From positions 1,116,001 through 1,180,000 of the forward strand of contig NZ_AP019822.1 of assembly GCF_007990505.1 (NCBI RefSeq): a stretch of 64,000 bases of DNA. The letters are read 5' to 3'. A program made the position numbers and the translations under genes. The stretch is from Pseudoleptotrichia goodfellowii (lineage in GTDB: Bacteria > Fusobacteriota > Fusobacteriia > Fusobacteriales > Leptotrichiaceae). Shown piece by piece: positions 1 through 7,173 of the stretch (position 1 is its first letter; every line of letters starts with the position of its first letter). Below the pieces are notes generated by a model that saw only the letters and a program-made list of their open reading frames with translations, had not been told where the DNA came from and made no database searches.

Positions 1-110
1 TGTCTAATATTTCAAAAATAATAGATTTTTCTATTTTAATGAAGATAACGAGTATACTGATATATAAAATTAAAAAAATATAAACAATAACAAATTAGGA
101 GATGATTAAA

Positions 111-524
111 TTGAAAAAATCGTTATTAATATTATTTCTATTATTCGGTGCAGTAAGTTTGGCACGGGAAGTATGGAAAGAAAGAGATTACTGTTATGGT
201 GGTGAAAGGACAGAGTTGAGAGGAGTGAAATTCTCAAAAGACGGGAATTTTGCATTGAGAACTTATGAATATTGCTATTTAGGCGGAAAAATGTATAAAA
301 ATATTCTTGTAGATGTGGAAATTAAAGTAGGAAATCCTGATAACAGATATGTTGATAATCCTGTTTATGACAGATATCTTGTAGCAACTTCCAAAAGTGA
401 ATACAATTTTAAGGCTTGGAATGATGAAGAAATTATGGTTGTAATAAAGGGAGAAACAAACGATTTTAAAAATTTGAAATTAGCAAAAAAATGGTTTTTA
501 AACTCAAAAAAAAGATTATTTTAA
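111..524 (+). CDS. Small secreted protein of unknown function
   Basis: I do not recognise this family. The protein is about 137 residues. It has a short basic N-terminus (MKKS), a hydrophobic stretch of about 14 residues and a likely signal peptidase site near 'SLAREV', so it is probably exported. The mature part is rich in Tyr, Lys and Asp, with two Cys near the start (CYGG, EYCYLGG) that could form a disulfide. An ATG at 102 is in frame, but the AGGAG at 97-101 abuts it directly. The TTG at 111 is 9 nt from that site and is the better start. A clear terminator follows, so the gene appears monocistronic. Function is unknown; the export call rests only on the N-terminus. Confidence 0.6.
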   Translation: MKKSLLILFLLFGAVSLAREVWKERDYCYGGERTELRGVKFSKDGNFALRTYEYCYLGGKMYKNILVDVEIKVGNPDNRYVDNPVYDRYLVATSKSEYNFKAWNDEEIMVVIKGETNDFKNLKLAKKWFLNSKKRLF

Positions 525-529
525 ACTCG

Positions 530-559
530 AAAAAAGACTGGAGAAATTCCGTCTTTTTT
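530..559 (+). terminator. Rho-independent terminator
   Basis: AAAAAAGAC pairs with GTCTTTTTT, and GGA pairs with TCC around a GAAAT loop with one bulged T. The 3' arm supplies the T-run. It separates the small secreted gene from the radical SAM gene. Confidence 0.75.
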
Positions 560-599
560 AGTATAATAAATTAAAATTACAATCAAGGGGAGAAATTGT

Positions 600-1964
600 A
601 TGAAAGTGAAAATGATACTACCTGCATTGACAGAAGCCGAAAGTCCTTTTTGGAGACCGATAAAATATTCACTCTTTCCTCCGTTGGGACTTGCAACATT
701 GGCGGGATATTTTTCCGAAGATGACGAAATAGAATTACAGGATCAGCATATAGAAGAACTGAATTTGGATGACAGTCCCGACCTTGTAGTAATTCAGGTT
801 TATATTACAAATGCATACAGGTCTTATAAACTTGCTGATTATTACAGAAAAAAGGGAGTATATGTAGTTTTAGGGGGATTGCATGTTACTTCACTGCCCG
901 AAGAGGCAATAGAGCATGCAGATACAATAATGCTAGGTCCAGGAGAAGATATTTTCCCCAAGTTTCTTGAAGATTTGAGAAATAAAAAGCCTCAAAAAAT
1001 GTATATTTCTGTACACAGAAGTTTGGAAAATATTCCTGTTGTCAGAAGAGATTTAATAAAAAGAGAACGATATTTAGTGCCTAATTCTATTGTAGTAACG
1101 AGAGGATGTCCTCATCATTGCGATTTTTGCTATAAAGATGCCTTTTATCAAAACGGAAAATCATTTTATACAAGATTGGTAGATGACGCATTAAAAGAAA
1201 TTGAAAGTTTGCCGGGAAGACATTTATATTTTTTGGATGATCATTTACTTGGGAATCCTAAGTTCGCAAAAGAACTTTTTGAAGGAATGAAAGGAATGAA
1301 TCGTGTATTTCAGGGAGCAGCGACTATTGATTCGATATTGACGGGAGATACTATAGAAAAAGCTGCTGAAGCAGGACTTAGGAGTATATTTGTAGGATTT
1401 GAAACATTTTCGCCGGAAAATCTGAAACAAAGCAATAAAAGTCAGAATTTACAGAGAGATTATATAAAAGTGGTGAACAGGTTACATTCATTGGGAATTA
1501 TGATTAACGGAAGTTTTGTATTCGGACTGGATAATGATGATAAAGATGTTTTTAAAAGAACTGTGGACTGGGGAGTAAAAAATGCGATAACGACTTCGAC
1601 TTATCATATACTGACGCCTTATCCCGGCACAAGGCTCTTTAAAAGAATGGAAGAAGACGGGAGAATAACTACGAGAAATTGGAACTTGTACGATACGAGA
1701 AATGTAGTTTATAAAACGAAAAATCTGACTCCTCAGGAACTGAAAGAAGGATATAACTGGGCTTATAAAGAATTTTATACATGGAAAAATATATTTGAAG
1801 CAAGCAGTAATCATAATTTAGTCAAACATAAATTAAAACACTTTTTTTATACTGCAGGCTGGAAAAAATTTGAGCCTTTTTGGAATTTTGTTATAAAAAG
1901 CCGACATTTGAATAATATGACACCTGTATTGGAAAGTATTTTAAGCAAAGTGAAAAATCATTAA
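600..1964 (+). CDS. B12-binding-domain radical SAM protein
   Basis: This 454-residue protein has the two-domain layout of cobalamin-dependent radical SAM enzymes. The N-terminal part (about 1-135) resembles a Rossmann-like B12-binding domain, with the typical 'VVLGGLHVTSLPEEA' and 'MLGPGED' segments. The radical SAM core follows, with the cluster motif CPHHCDFC (C170, C174, C177) and the later strand 'GFETFSPENL'. The C-terminal 80 residues are rich in aromatic and basic residues, like DUF4070-type tails. Members of this broad family methylate or rearrange lipids, cofactors or natural products; the substrate here cannot be read from sequence. The ATG at 600 has an AAGGGGA site upstream. It stands alone between a terminator and a toxin-antitoxin locus, so context gives no further clue. 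Confidence 0.8.
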   Translation: MKVKMILPALTEAESPFWRPIKYSLFPPLGLATLAGYFSEDDEIELQDQHIEELNLDDSPDLVVIQVYITNAYRSYKLADYYRKKGVYVVLGGLHVTSLPEEAIEHADTIMLGPGEDIFPKFLEDLRNKKPQKMYISVHRSLENIPVVRRDLIKRERYLVPNSIVVTRGCPHHCDFCYKDAFYQNGKSFYTRLVDDALKEIESLPGRHLYFLDDHLLGNPKFAKELFEGMKGMNRVFQGAATIDSILTGDTIEKAAEAGLRSIFVGFETFSPENLKQSNKSQNLQRDYIKVVNRLHSLGIMINGSFVFGLDNDDKDVFKRTVDWGVKNAITTSTYHILTPYPGTRLFKRMEEDGRITTRNWNLYDTRNVVYKTKNLTPQELKEGYNWAYKEFYTWKNIFEASSNHNLVKHKLKHFFYTAGWKKFEPFWNFVIKSRHLNNMTPVLESILSKVKNH

Positions 1965-1997
1965 TATAAATACTTTAATGAAATTATAATTTTTGTG

Positions 1998-2026
1998 TTG
2001 AAAAAAAGATAAAAATGTTGTATAAT
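1998..2026 (+). promoter_or_regulatory. Sigma-70 promoter of the type III antitoxin RNA
   Basis: TTGAAA (1998-2003), a 17-nt spacer and a perfect TATAAT (2021-2026). The predicted start near 2033 is just upstream of the first 58-nt repeat at 2039. Confidence 0.8.
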
Positions 2027-2032
2027 AAATTT

Positions 2033-2240
2033 ACAAAAGCAAGTGTATCCTACTTTTCGGTAAAAATATACCGATAAAACGGAAACTGACAGGAGTGCAA
2101 GTGTATCCTACTTTTCGGTAAAAATATACCGATAAAACGGAAACTGACAGGAGTGCAAGTGTATCCTGCTTTTCAGTAGAAGCATACTGATAAAACGGAA
2201 ATTAAAAAACTGAAAAGGGCGATGATTTTTTTTCGCCCTG
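2033..2240 (+). ncRNA. Type III antitoxin RNA (ToxI-like), 58-nt tandem repeats
   Basis: A consensus promoter, almost three tandem 58-nt repeats, a short terminator and then a ToxN/AbiQ-family gene is the standard order of type III toxin-antitoxin loci. In these, the RNA repeats fold into pseudoknots that bind and inhibit the toxin RNase. Repeats 1 and 2 (2039-2096, 2097-2154) are identical. Repeat 3 (from 2155, about 49 nt) has diverged. Each unit carries a hairpin CGGTA...TACCG; in repeat 3 this reads CAGTA...TACTG, so one base pair changed on both sides. The unit is longer than in the characterised systems I know (ToxI 36 nt, AntiQ 35, CptI about 45). Exact RNA ends are inferred. Confidence 0.8.
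2039..2203 (+). repeat. 58-bp tandem repeat, about 2.8 copies
   Basis: Units begin with GCAAGTGTATCCT at 2039, 2097 and 2155, so the period is exactly 58. Copies 1 and 2 are identical over 58 bp. Copy 3 matches until about 2203 with substitutions concentrated in the hairpin arms and loop. Confidence 0.95.
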
Positions 2241-2244
2241 TTAT
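2217..2244 (+). terminator. Short terminator between antitoxin RNA and toxin gene
   Basis: GGGCGA (2217-2222) pairs with TCGCCC (2233-2238) around a T-rich loop. The downstream T content is modest (TGTTATTAT), so leakage is expected. In known type III loci such a terminator keeps antitoxin RNA in excess over toxin mRNA. Confidence 0.6.
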
Positions 2245-2262
2245 TATACATGGGGGATATAA

Positions 2263-2793
2263 ATGAAAAATAGATTAATATTTGTGAAAATTGATGAAAA
2301 GTATATTGAGTATTTATCAAGATATGAAAATAAGGTTGCACAAAAGAAAAATCGAATTTGGATAGGAGTTTTATTAGAGATAAATAATATAAAATATTTT
2401 GCACCTCTTTCTTCTCCTAAAGAAAAGCATATGAAAATGAATGAACAAATTGATTTTATGAAGATAGATTCGGGTAAATTAGGAGTAATTAATTTCAATA
2501 ATATGATACCGATAAGAGGTGAAAGTAATTATATAAAAGTGGTTTTTAAAAATGAAGATGAAAAGTATAAATATCTTTTACAAAATCAGTATAATTGGAT
2601 AAAAAATAATAAAACAGTAATTTTTCAGAAGGCAGAAGTACTATATACAATGATTGAGAAATTAATATTGAAAAAGAAAAGAACAAAATTCCAGAATACC
2701 CTCCTAAAAAGATGTGTAAATTTTAAAAAACTTGAAAAAATAATTGAAATCGAAGATAAAAAAATATTCACTAAAACGGATAAATTTTACTAA
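2263..2793 (+). CDS. toxN: Type III toxin, ToxN/AbiQ-family endoribonuclease
   Basis: The 176-residue protein matches the ToxN/AbiQ pattern. It has an N-terminal 'IDEKYIEYLSRYENKV', a strand 'GVLLEINNIKYFAPLSSPK', and then 'GKLGVINFNNMIPI'. The S50-S51-P52-K53 segment lies where ToxN has its active-site Thr-Ser-x-Lys. In characterised members the toxin cuts RNA in A-rich sites, including its own repeat precursor, and is held inactive in a toxin-RNA assembly; some abort phage infection. Length is close to the usual 165-180. The ATG at 2263 has GGGGGAT upstream. It is co-transcribed with the repeat RNA at 2039-2203, through the hairpin at 2217. The C-terminal 50 residues are very Lys-rich, fitting RNA binding. 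Activity is inferred from family and context. Confidence 0.85.
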   Translation: MKNRLIFVKIDEKYIEYLSRYENKVAQKKNRIWIGVLLEINNIKYFAPLSSPKEKHMKMNEQIDFMKIDSGKLGVINFNNMIPIRGESNYIKVVFKNEDEKYKYLLQNQYNWIKNNKTVIFQKAEVLYTMIEKLILKKKRTKFQNTLLKRCVNFKKLEKIIEIEDKKIFTKTDKFY

Positions 2794-2830
2794 AATAAAA
2801 AAATATTATTAAAATAAAAGTCTAATCCTA

Positions 2831-2859
2831 TTGAAAAATAGAAAAAAATTTGATATTAT
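2831..2859 (+). promoter_or_regulatory. Promoter of the pyr leader and operon
   Basis: TTGAAA (2831-2836), a 17-nt spacer and TATTAT (2854-2859), preceded by TGA as an extended -10. It overlaps the first codons of a longer in-frame ORF starting at 2850, so translation must begin downstream, at 2904. Confidence 0.7.
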
Positions 2860-2903
2860 ATTTAAAATTTGAGATAAAAAAATTTGAAATAGGAGAAATT
2901 GTG

Positions 2904-3101
2904 ATGCTTGGAATTTTTACTGAAAATAATAATTTCAAAAGAATATTCAGCAAACTGAAACAGGAAAAACCCGATTTTTCATTTCATTCAGTTTCATATT
3001 TTATTTCATATAATTTATACAAAAAAAGAAAATTTGAGATTCAGATTTCGGATTTTCTCACAATAATTGATAATAGAGAGAATAAAGATATTTTATTTTA
3101 A
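2904..3101 (+). CDS. Putative pyrBI leader peptide (PyrL-like attenuator ORF)
   Basis: A 65-codon ORF with a good AGGAG site (2891-2895) and an ATG at 2904. It resembles no protein family I know and is rich in Phe, Tyr, Ser and Lys. Its position suggests a leader peptide. It lies between a promoter at 2831-2859 and pyrB at 3152, it contains a U-rich tract (about 2972-3019), and its stop codon (TAA, 3099-3101) falls in the loop of a terminator at 3077-3124. In E. coli, pyrL works this way: low UTP makes RNA polymerase pause in U-rich sequence, the ribosome catches up, and the terminator cannot form. The mechanism here is inference by analogy; the peptide itself is probably unimportant. Confidence 0.6.
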   Translation: MLGIFTENNNFKRIFSKLKQEKPDFSFHSVSYFISYNLYKKRKFEIQISDFLTIIDNRENKDILF

Positions 3102-3124
3102 ATATTTATTATTCTCTTTTTTTA
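3077..3124 (+). terminator. Attenuator terminator upstream of pyrB
   Basis: AGAGAATAA (3077-3085) pairs with TTATTCTCT (3109-3117), and ATATTT (3088-3093) pairs with AAATAT (3100-3105). A T7 tract follows. The 5' arm is coding sequence of the leader ORF, whose stop is in the apical region. Confidence 0.8.
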
Positions 3125-3151
3125 TAAATAAAAATTTTATAGGAGGCGGTA

Positions 3152-4087
3152 ATGAAACAGAAAGACATTATTTCAATGAATGACATGAGTAAAGAAGAGA
3201 TTCTGAGTATTTTGGAGATTGCAGGGAAGATAGAGAAAACGCCTGAAAAAGAAAAATTAAAATTTTTACAAGGGAAAATAGTTTCAACACTGTTTTTTGA
3301 ACCGAGTACGAGAACGAAGATGTCCTTTGAGTCGGCAGCATTGAGATTGGGGGCTGAGATACTTCATTTTCCTCCCCTTGAACAGACATCACTGAAAAAA
3401 GGAGAGTCATTTACAGACACTATAAAAATGGTAGAATCCTACTCGGATGCCATAGTAGTAAGACATCCTTTTGACGGAGCGGCAAGACTTGCGGCAAATA
3501 CTTCTAAAAAACCCGTGCTTAATGCAGGAGACGGCTCCAATCAGCACCCGAGTCAGACGTTACTTGATTTGTATACTATTCTTGAAGAAAAAGGGACGTT
3601 GAATAACATATCCGTAGCTTTTGTAGGAGATTTGAAATACGGAAGAACTGTACATTCTCTTGTAAAAGCACTGACACATTTCAATCCGAAAATTTATTTT
3701 GTATCTCCCGAAATATTGCAAATGCCTCAATATTTGCTTGATGATTTGGATAAACATAATATTAAATATGAAGTTTTGAGAGATTTCAGAGATTGTCTGG
3801 ATAAAATAGATGTATTTTACATGACGAGAATACAGCGTGAAAGATTTCCTGATATAGAAGATTATGAAAAGGTAAAGGGAGTTTATGTGATAAATAAAGA
3901 AAATATAGCGGGGAAATGTAAAGAAGATATGATAATACTGCATCCGTTGCCAAGAGTGGATGAAATATCTACGGATTTGGATGATACAAAATATGCATTA
4001 TACTTTAAACAGGCTAAAAACGGTATTCCTGTGAGACAGGCGATGTTAATGACAGTGTTGGACGAAATAAAAAATCATATAAAATAG
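3152..4087 (+). CDS. pyrB: Aspartate carbamoyltransferase catalytic subunit
   Basis: PyrB condenses carbamoyl phosphate with aspartate to N-carbamoyl-aspartate, the committed step of pyrimidine synthesis, in the cytoplasm. The 311 residues are the normal length. The carbamoyl-phosphate loop 'FFEPSTRTKMSFE' is intact, as are 'DGSNQHPSQTLLDLYTI' and the aspartate-domain 'HPLPRVDEI'. The start at 3152 follows AGGAGGCGG. pyrI comes 10 bp later, so this is the class B, PyrI-regulated dodecamer type known from enterobacteria rather than the unregulated Bacillus trimer. The promoter, leader ORF and terminator upstream suggest transcription attenuation. Confidence 0.97.
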   Translation: MKQKDIISMNDMSKEEILSILEIAGKIEKTPEKEKLKFLQGKIVSTLFFEPSTRTKMSFESAALRLGAEILHFPPLEQTSLKKGESFTDTIKMVESYSDAIVVRHPFDGAARLAANTSKKPVLNAGDGSNQHPSQTLLDLYTILEEKGTLNNISVAFVGDLKYGRTVHSLVKALTHFNPKIYFVSPEILQMPQYLLDDLDKHNIKYEVLRDFRDCLDKIDVFYMTRIQRERFPDIEDYEKVKGVYVINKENIAGKCKEDMIILHPLPRVDEISTDLDDTKYALYFKQAKNGIPVRQAMLMTVLDEIKNHIK

Positions 4088-4097
4088 GAGGATAATA

Positions 4098-4553
4098 ATG
4101 GAATTACAAATAACGGCTTTAAAAAACGGAATAGTTATAGATCACATTCCTGCAGAAAAAACTTTTCCCATTCTGGAAATACTTCGTTTGAGAGAATACG
4201 GCGAAGTGATAACGGTAGCGTGTAATTTGAAAAGCAGCTCGTTAGGGAAAAAAGGATTAATAAAAATAGCGGACAGAAACTTGGGAGACAGAGAACTGGG
4301 AGAAATCGCGATCCTGGCACCTGATGTAACGATTAATATTATTGAAAATTTTAAAGTAGTAAAGAAAATAAAATTGTCTATACCTAATGAAATTGTCGGA
4401 TTGATAAAATGTAATAACAATAAATGTATATCAAATCATGAAAATATAGAATCAAAATTTATTAAAATCACAGACGGAGATAAAATAAAATACAAATGTT
4501 TTTATTGCGAAAGAGTTATAGCAGAACATGAAATTGAGTTAAAACCTTTATAA
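4098..4553 (+). CDS. pyrI: Aspartate carbamoyltransferase regulatory subunit
   Basis: PyrI dimers bind CTP/ATP and join PyrB trimers into the allosteric holoenzyme. The 151 residues have the N-terminal nucleotide-binding domain (about 1-100) and the C-terminal zinc domain with C105, C110, C134 and C137, the four ligands that contact PyrB. The start at 4098 has AGGAGG upstream, 10 bp after pyrB, so the two subunits are made together. With pyrB this argues for feedback inhibition of the pathway by pyrimidine nucleotides. Confidence 0.95.
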   Translation: MELQITALKNGIVIDHIPAEKTFPILEILRLREYGEVITVACNLKSSSLGKKGLIKIADRNLGDRELGEIAILAPDVTINIIENFKVVKKIKLSIPNEIVGLIKCNNNKCISNHENIESKFIKITDGDKIKYKCFYCERVIAEHEIELKPL

Positions 4554-4572
4554 ATCAAAGAGAAAAGAGGAA

Positions 4573-5331
4573 ATGAATTTGAATATTGAAGAAAAAGCAA
4601 AAAGTAAATTGATTATTGCTCTTGATTATGATGATTTGAAAGAAGCTCAAGAGTCGGTTGAAAATCTTGGAAATAACGTAGACATATATAAGGTCGGGCT
4701 AGAAATATTTCTGAATACAAACGGGAAAATCATTGATTATTTGCATGAGAAAAATAAAAAAGTGTTTTTAGACTTAAAATTTCACGATATAACGAATACC
4801 GTAAAAGCAGCCTGTGAATATGCTATAAAAAGAGATGTTTTTATGTTCAATATTCACTGTTCCAACGGAAGTAAAACGATGAGAAAGGTTGCCGAACTTG
4901 TAAAAAAACATAATTCAAACTCAATTTTAATAGGAGTTACAGTGCTTACAAATTTGTCCGAAGAAGATATTCAGGAGATGTTTAAAAGTGAGATGAATTT
5001 GAAAGAACTTGTTTTGAATATGGCGACAATAACTAAAAATAGCGGAATGAACGGTATTGTATGTTCTGCAGATGAAGCAAAATTTATAAAAGAAAAACTC
5101 GGAAATGATTTTGTTACTGTATGTCCGGGAATAAGACCGCGATTTACTTTAAATAAAGAGGACGATCAAAGCAGAATAATGACACCTTATAATGCGATAA
5201 TGAATAATGCCGATTTTCTTGTAGTCGGACGACCTGTAACAAAGTCTGAAAATCCTGTAAAAGCTGTAAAATTTATAATTGAAGAAATTTCAAAAGGACT
5301 GAACAAAAAATCAAATAAATTGGAGAAATGA
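4573..5331 (+). CDS. pyrF: Orotidine 5'-phosphate decarboxylase
   Basis: PyrF converts OMP to UMP, the last step of UMP synthesis. The 252-residue length and the sequence fit the longer 'group 2' type. The catalytic set D67, K69 and D72 lies in 'LDLKFHDITNTV', and the phosphate-binding end reads 'FLVVGRPVTKSENP'. The ATG at 4573 lies only 2 nt from an AGAGG. A TTG at 4579 has better spacing and could be the true start. pyrC overlaps its stop codon, so the genes are translationally coupled. pyrD, pyrE and carAB are not in this window. Confidence 0.95.
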   Translation: MNLNIEEKAKSKLIIALDYDDLKEAQESVENLGNNVDIYKVGLEIFLNTNGKIIDYLHEKNKKVFLDLKFHDITNTVKAACEYAIKRDVFMFNIHCSNGSKTMRKVAELVKKHNSNSILIGVTVLTNLSEEDIQEMFKSEMNLKELVLNMATITKNSGMNGIVCSADEAKFIKEKLGNDFVTVCPGIRPRFTLNKEDDQSRIMTPYNAIMNNADFLVVGRPVTKSENPVKAVKFIIEEISKGLNKKSNKLEK

Positions 5332-6593
5332 TGGAAAATAAAGGGAAAACTTTACTTTTAAAAAACGGAAAAGATATATACGGAGAAAAGATTGATATTT
5401 TAATTGTCGGAGAAAAAATCGAAAAAATATCCGAAGAAATATCAGGAAAAGATGCAGAAAATCTAAAAATTATAGATTTAAAAGGAAATCTTGTAATGCC
5501 CGGAATAATAGATATTCATACACATATGAGAGAGCCGGGAATAACTCATAAAGAAGATTTTGAATCAGGGTCAAAAGCTTGTGCCAAAGGAGGAATTACT
5601 ACGTTTTATGATATGCCGAATACAGTTCCTCCTACGGTAACTCTTGAAAATCTTATTATGAAAAAGAAAGCGGCAGCAGAAAAGTCCATTGTTAATTTCG
5701 GATTTCATTTCGGAGGAAGTAAAAATAACAATATAGAGGAAATTAGAAAAGTTTTGAAAGAAAAAGAAGCGAACACTGTAAAAATATTTATGAATGTTAC
5801 TACAGGTGAGATGCTTATAGAAGATGAAGAATTACTGAAAGAGATATTTAGAAATTCGGATTTGGTGCCGATTCATGCAGAGCATGAAATGATAGATAAG
5901 GCATTATTACTGAATAAAGAATACGGGCATGGACTTTATGTGTGTCATATTCCGTCAAAAGAGGAACTTGTGAAAGTTATAGAAGCAAAGAATAATCCTA
6001 AAATGAATAATGAAAAACATCCTGTTTACGTGGAAGTTACCCCTCATCATCTGTTTTTAAATGAAAAAATTCGGGAAAGCAGTGAAAGAAATAAAATGCT
6101 TTTGAGAATGAAGCCTGAATTGAGAACTGAACAAGATAATGAATTTTTATGGAAAGCACTGATTAACGGAGATATTGATACTGTGGGAACTGATCATGCT
6201 CCTCATTTGATAAGTGAAAAGCTTGAAAAAGTAACATTCGGAATGCCCGGAGTGGAAACATCTCTCGCTCTCATGCTTACCGAATATAATAAAGGAAAGA
6301 TAACTCTTGAGAAAATTCAGAAAGTGATGTGTGAAAATCCTGCAAAAATAATGAAAATAGAAAAAAGAGGAAAACTGAAAGAGGGATATTATGCTGATAT
6401 TATAGTGATCGACCTGAATAAAGAGTGGATAGTAAAAAATGAGGATTGCGAGTCTAAGTGTAAATGGAGTCCTTATGAAAATTGGAAATTAAAAGGGAAA
6501 AATATAATGACTGTAGTAAACGGAAATATAGTCTACGAGAATGAAAAAATTCGGGAGAATGAGGGAAAAGGAAGGAATGTGGAGGTTAAATAG
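5328..6593 (+). CDS. pyrC: Dihydroorotase
   Basis: PyrC cyclises carbamoyl-aspartate to dihydroorotate. The 421-residue protein is a class I dihydroorotase, with the binuclear metal motif 'DIHTHMREPG' (D62, H64, H66), the later histidines in 'VEVTPHHLFL', and the metal-binding Asp in 'TVGTDHAPH'. The ATG at 5328 overlaps the pyrF stop as ATGATG; a second ATG at 5331 is also possible. It ends the operon. No strong terminator lies immediately after it, but a long hairpin at 6664-6738 does. Confidence 0.95.
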   Translation: MMENKGKTLLLKNGKDIYGEKIDILIVGEKIEKISEEISGKDAENLKIIDLKGNLVMPGIIDIHTHMREPGITHKEDFESGSKACAKGGITTFYDMPNTVPPTVTLENLIMKKKAAAEKSIVNFGFHFGGSKNNNIEEIRKVLKEKEANTVKIFMNVTTGEMLIEDEELLKEIFRNSDLVPIHAEHEMIDKALLLNKEYGHGLYVCHIPSKEELVKVIEAKNNPKMNNEKHPVYVEVTPHHLFLNEKIRESSERNKMLLRMKPELRTEQDNEFLWKALINGDIDTVGTDHAPHLISEKLEKVTFGMPGVETSLALMLTEYNKGKITLEKIQKVMCENPAKIMKIEKRGKLKEGYYADIIVIDLNKEWIVKNEDCESKCKWSPYENWKLKGKNIMTVVNGNIVYENEKIRENEGKGRNVEVK

Positions 6594-6663
6594 TACCAAC
6601 AGGTAACGATAAATTCATAAGTTTTTTATAGTCAAATTTTCTCAAAATATAACCTCTTTTCAT

Positions 6664-6738
6664 AGCCATTATAGCATATTTGGCGTATATAAATCAAATG
6701 TGGCGAGAAAAATCTACGCCATATTTGATAAAATGGCT
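6664..6738. repeat. Long imperfect hairpin in the pyrC-SRP RNA gap
   Basis: Outer arms AGCCATT (6664-6670) and AATGGCT (6732-6738) are perfect. The inner arms at 6693-6705 and 6717-6729 pair over 13 bp with a single G-T wobble, around the loop AGAAAAATCTA. There is no T-run. It could be a structured 3' UTR end, a processing site, or a small dispersed element. No gene is seen in 6594-6781. Confidence 0.7.
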
Positions 6739-6781
6739 TAGATAAACTTGTAGATGGTGTGAAAGTTGTAAAATTTTTAAA

Positions 6782-6810
6782 TTGACAACAATAAGAAAAA
6801 ATGATAAAAT
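6782..6810 (+). promoter_or_regulatory. Promoter of SRP RNA
   Basis: Perfect TTGACA (6782-6787), a 17-nt spacer and TAAAAT (6805-6810). The predicted start is about 6817, exactly at the 5' end of the terminal stem of the RNA. Confidence 0.85.
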
Positions 6811-6817
6811 AATTTTT

Positions 6818-7085
6818 GTCATACTAGCCGGGGAGTTAGCGGTGCCCTGTATCTACAACCCGCTTTAGTAGAGGTGATGTCGGACTTGCGGATGATTTTA
6901 GTGTCAATGCCTTAAACTGTAAAGTGTTGAGAAAATAGTCCCGTATTGTGGAGAAGCGGTGAATCGTGTCAGGTTGGGAACGAAGCAGCACTAAATCGAT
7001 TTCTTCAGGTTTACGGGGTAGCTGTTTTTGAGCTTTCTGTTTGAGAAACAGGCGGTAAAATTTTTTCAAATGTCCGATGTATGAC
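6818..7085 (+). ncRNA. ffs: Signal recognition particle RNA, large Bacillus-like form
   Basis: This is the RNA scaffold of the SRP, which with Ffh targets membrane and secreted proteins. The S-domain core is clear: GTCAGGTTGGGAACGAAGCAGC (read as GTCAGGTTGGGAAC then GAAGCAGC, around 6967-6988) matches the universal GTCAGG...GGAA..GAAGCAGC Ffh-binding loop. The 5' part 'GGGGAGTTAGCGGTGCCCTG' is the Alu-domain signature of Gram-positive large SRP RNA. The ends pair: GTCATAC (6818-6824) with GTATGAC (7079-7085). Length is about 268 nt, against 114 nt for E. coli 4.5S. It has its own promoter and a terminator at 7120-7154. GC content is well above the neighbourhood. Confidence 0.93.
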
Positions 7086-7119
7086 TTAATAATAATAAAA
7101 AACATAAATATTTATAAAC

Positions 7120-7154
7120 AATAGCAGGAAAGTATACTTGATTGCTATTTTTTT
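7120..7154 (+). terminator. Terminator after SRP RNA
   Basis: AATAGCA (7120-7126) pairs with TGCTATT (7143-7149), followed by a T-run to 7154. Confidence 0.75.
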
Positions 7155-7173
7155 ATCATTTTAGGGGGAAATC

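Noticed and set aside
2039-2203. Possible CRISPR array (three repeats)
   Set aside because: The repeats are directly contiguous without spacers, have a 58-bp period and precede a ToxN-family gene.
6836-7105. 89-residue minus-strand ORF
   Set aside because: It is the antisense of the SRP RNA, whose conserved core, end-pairing and promoter explain the sequence.
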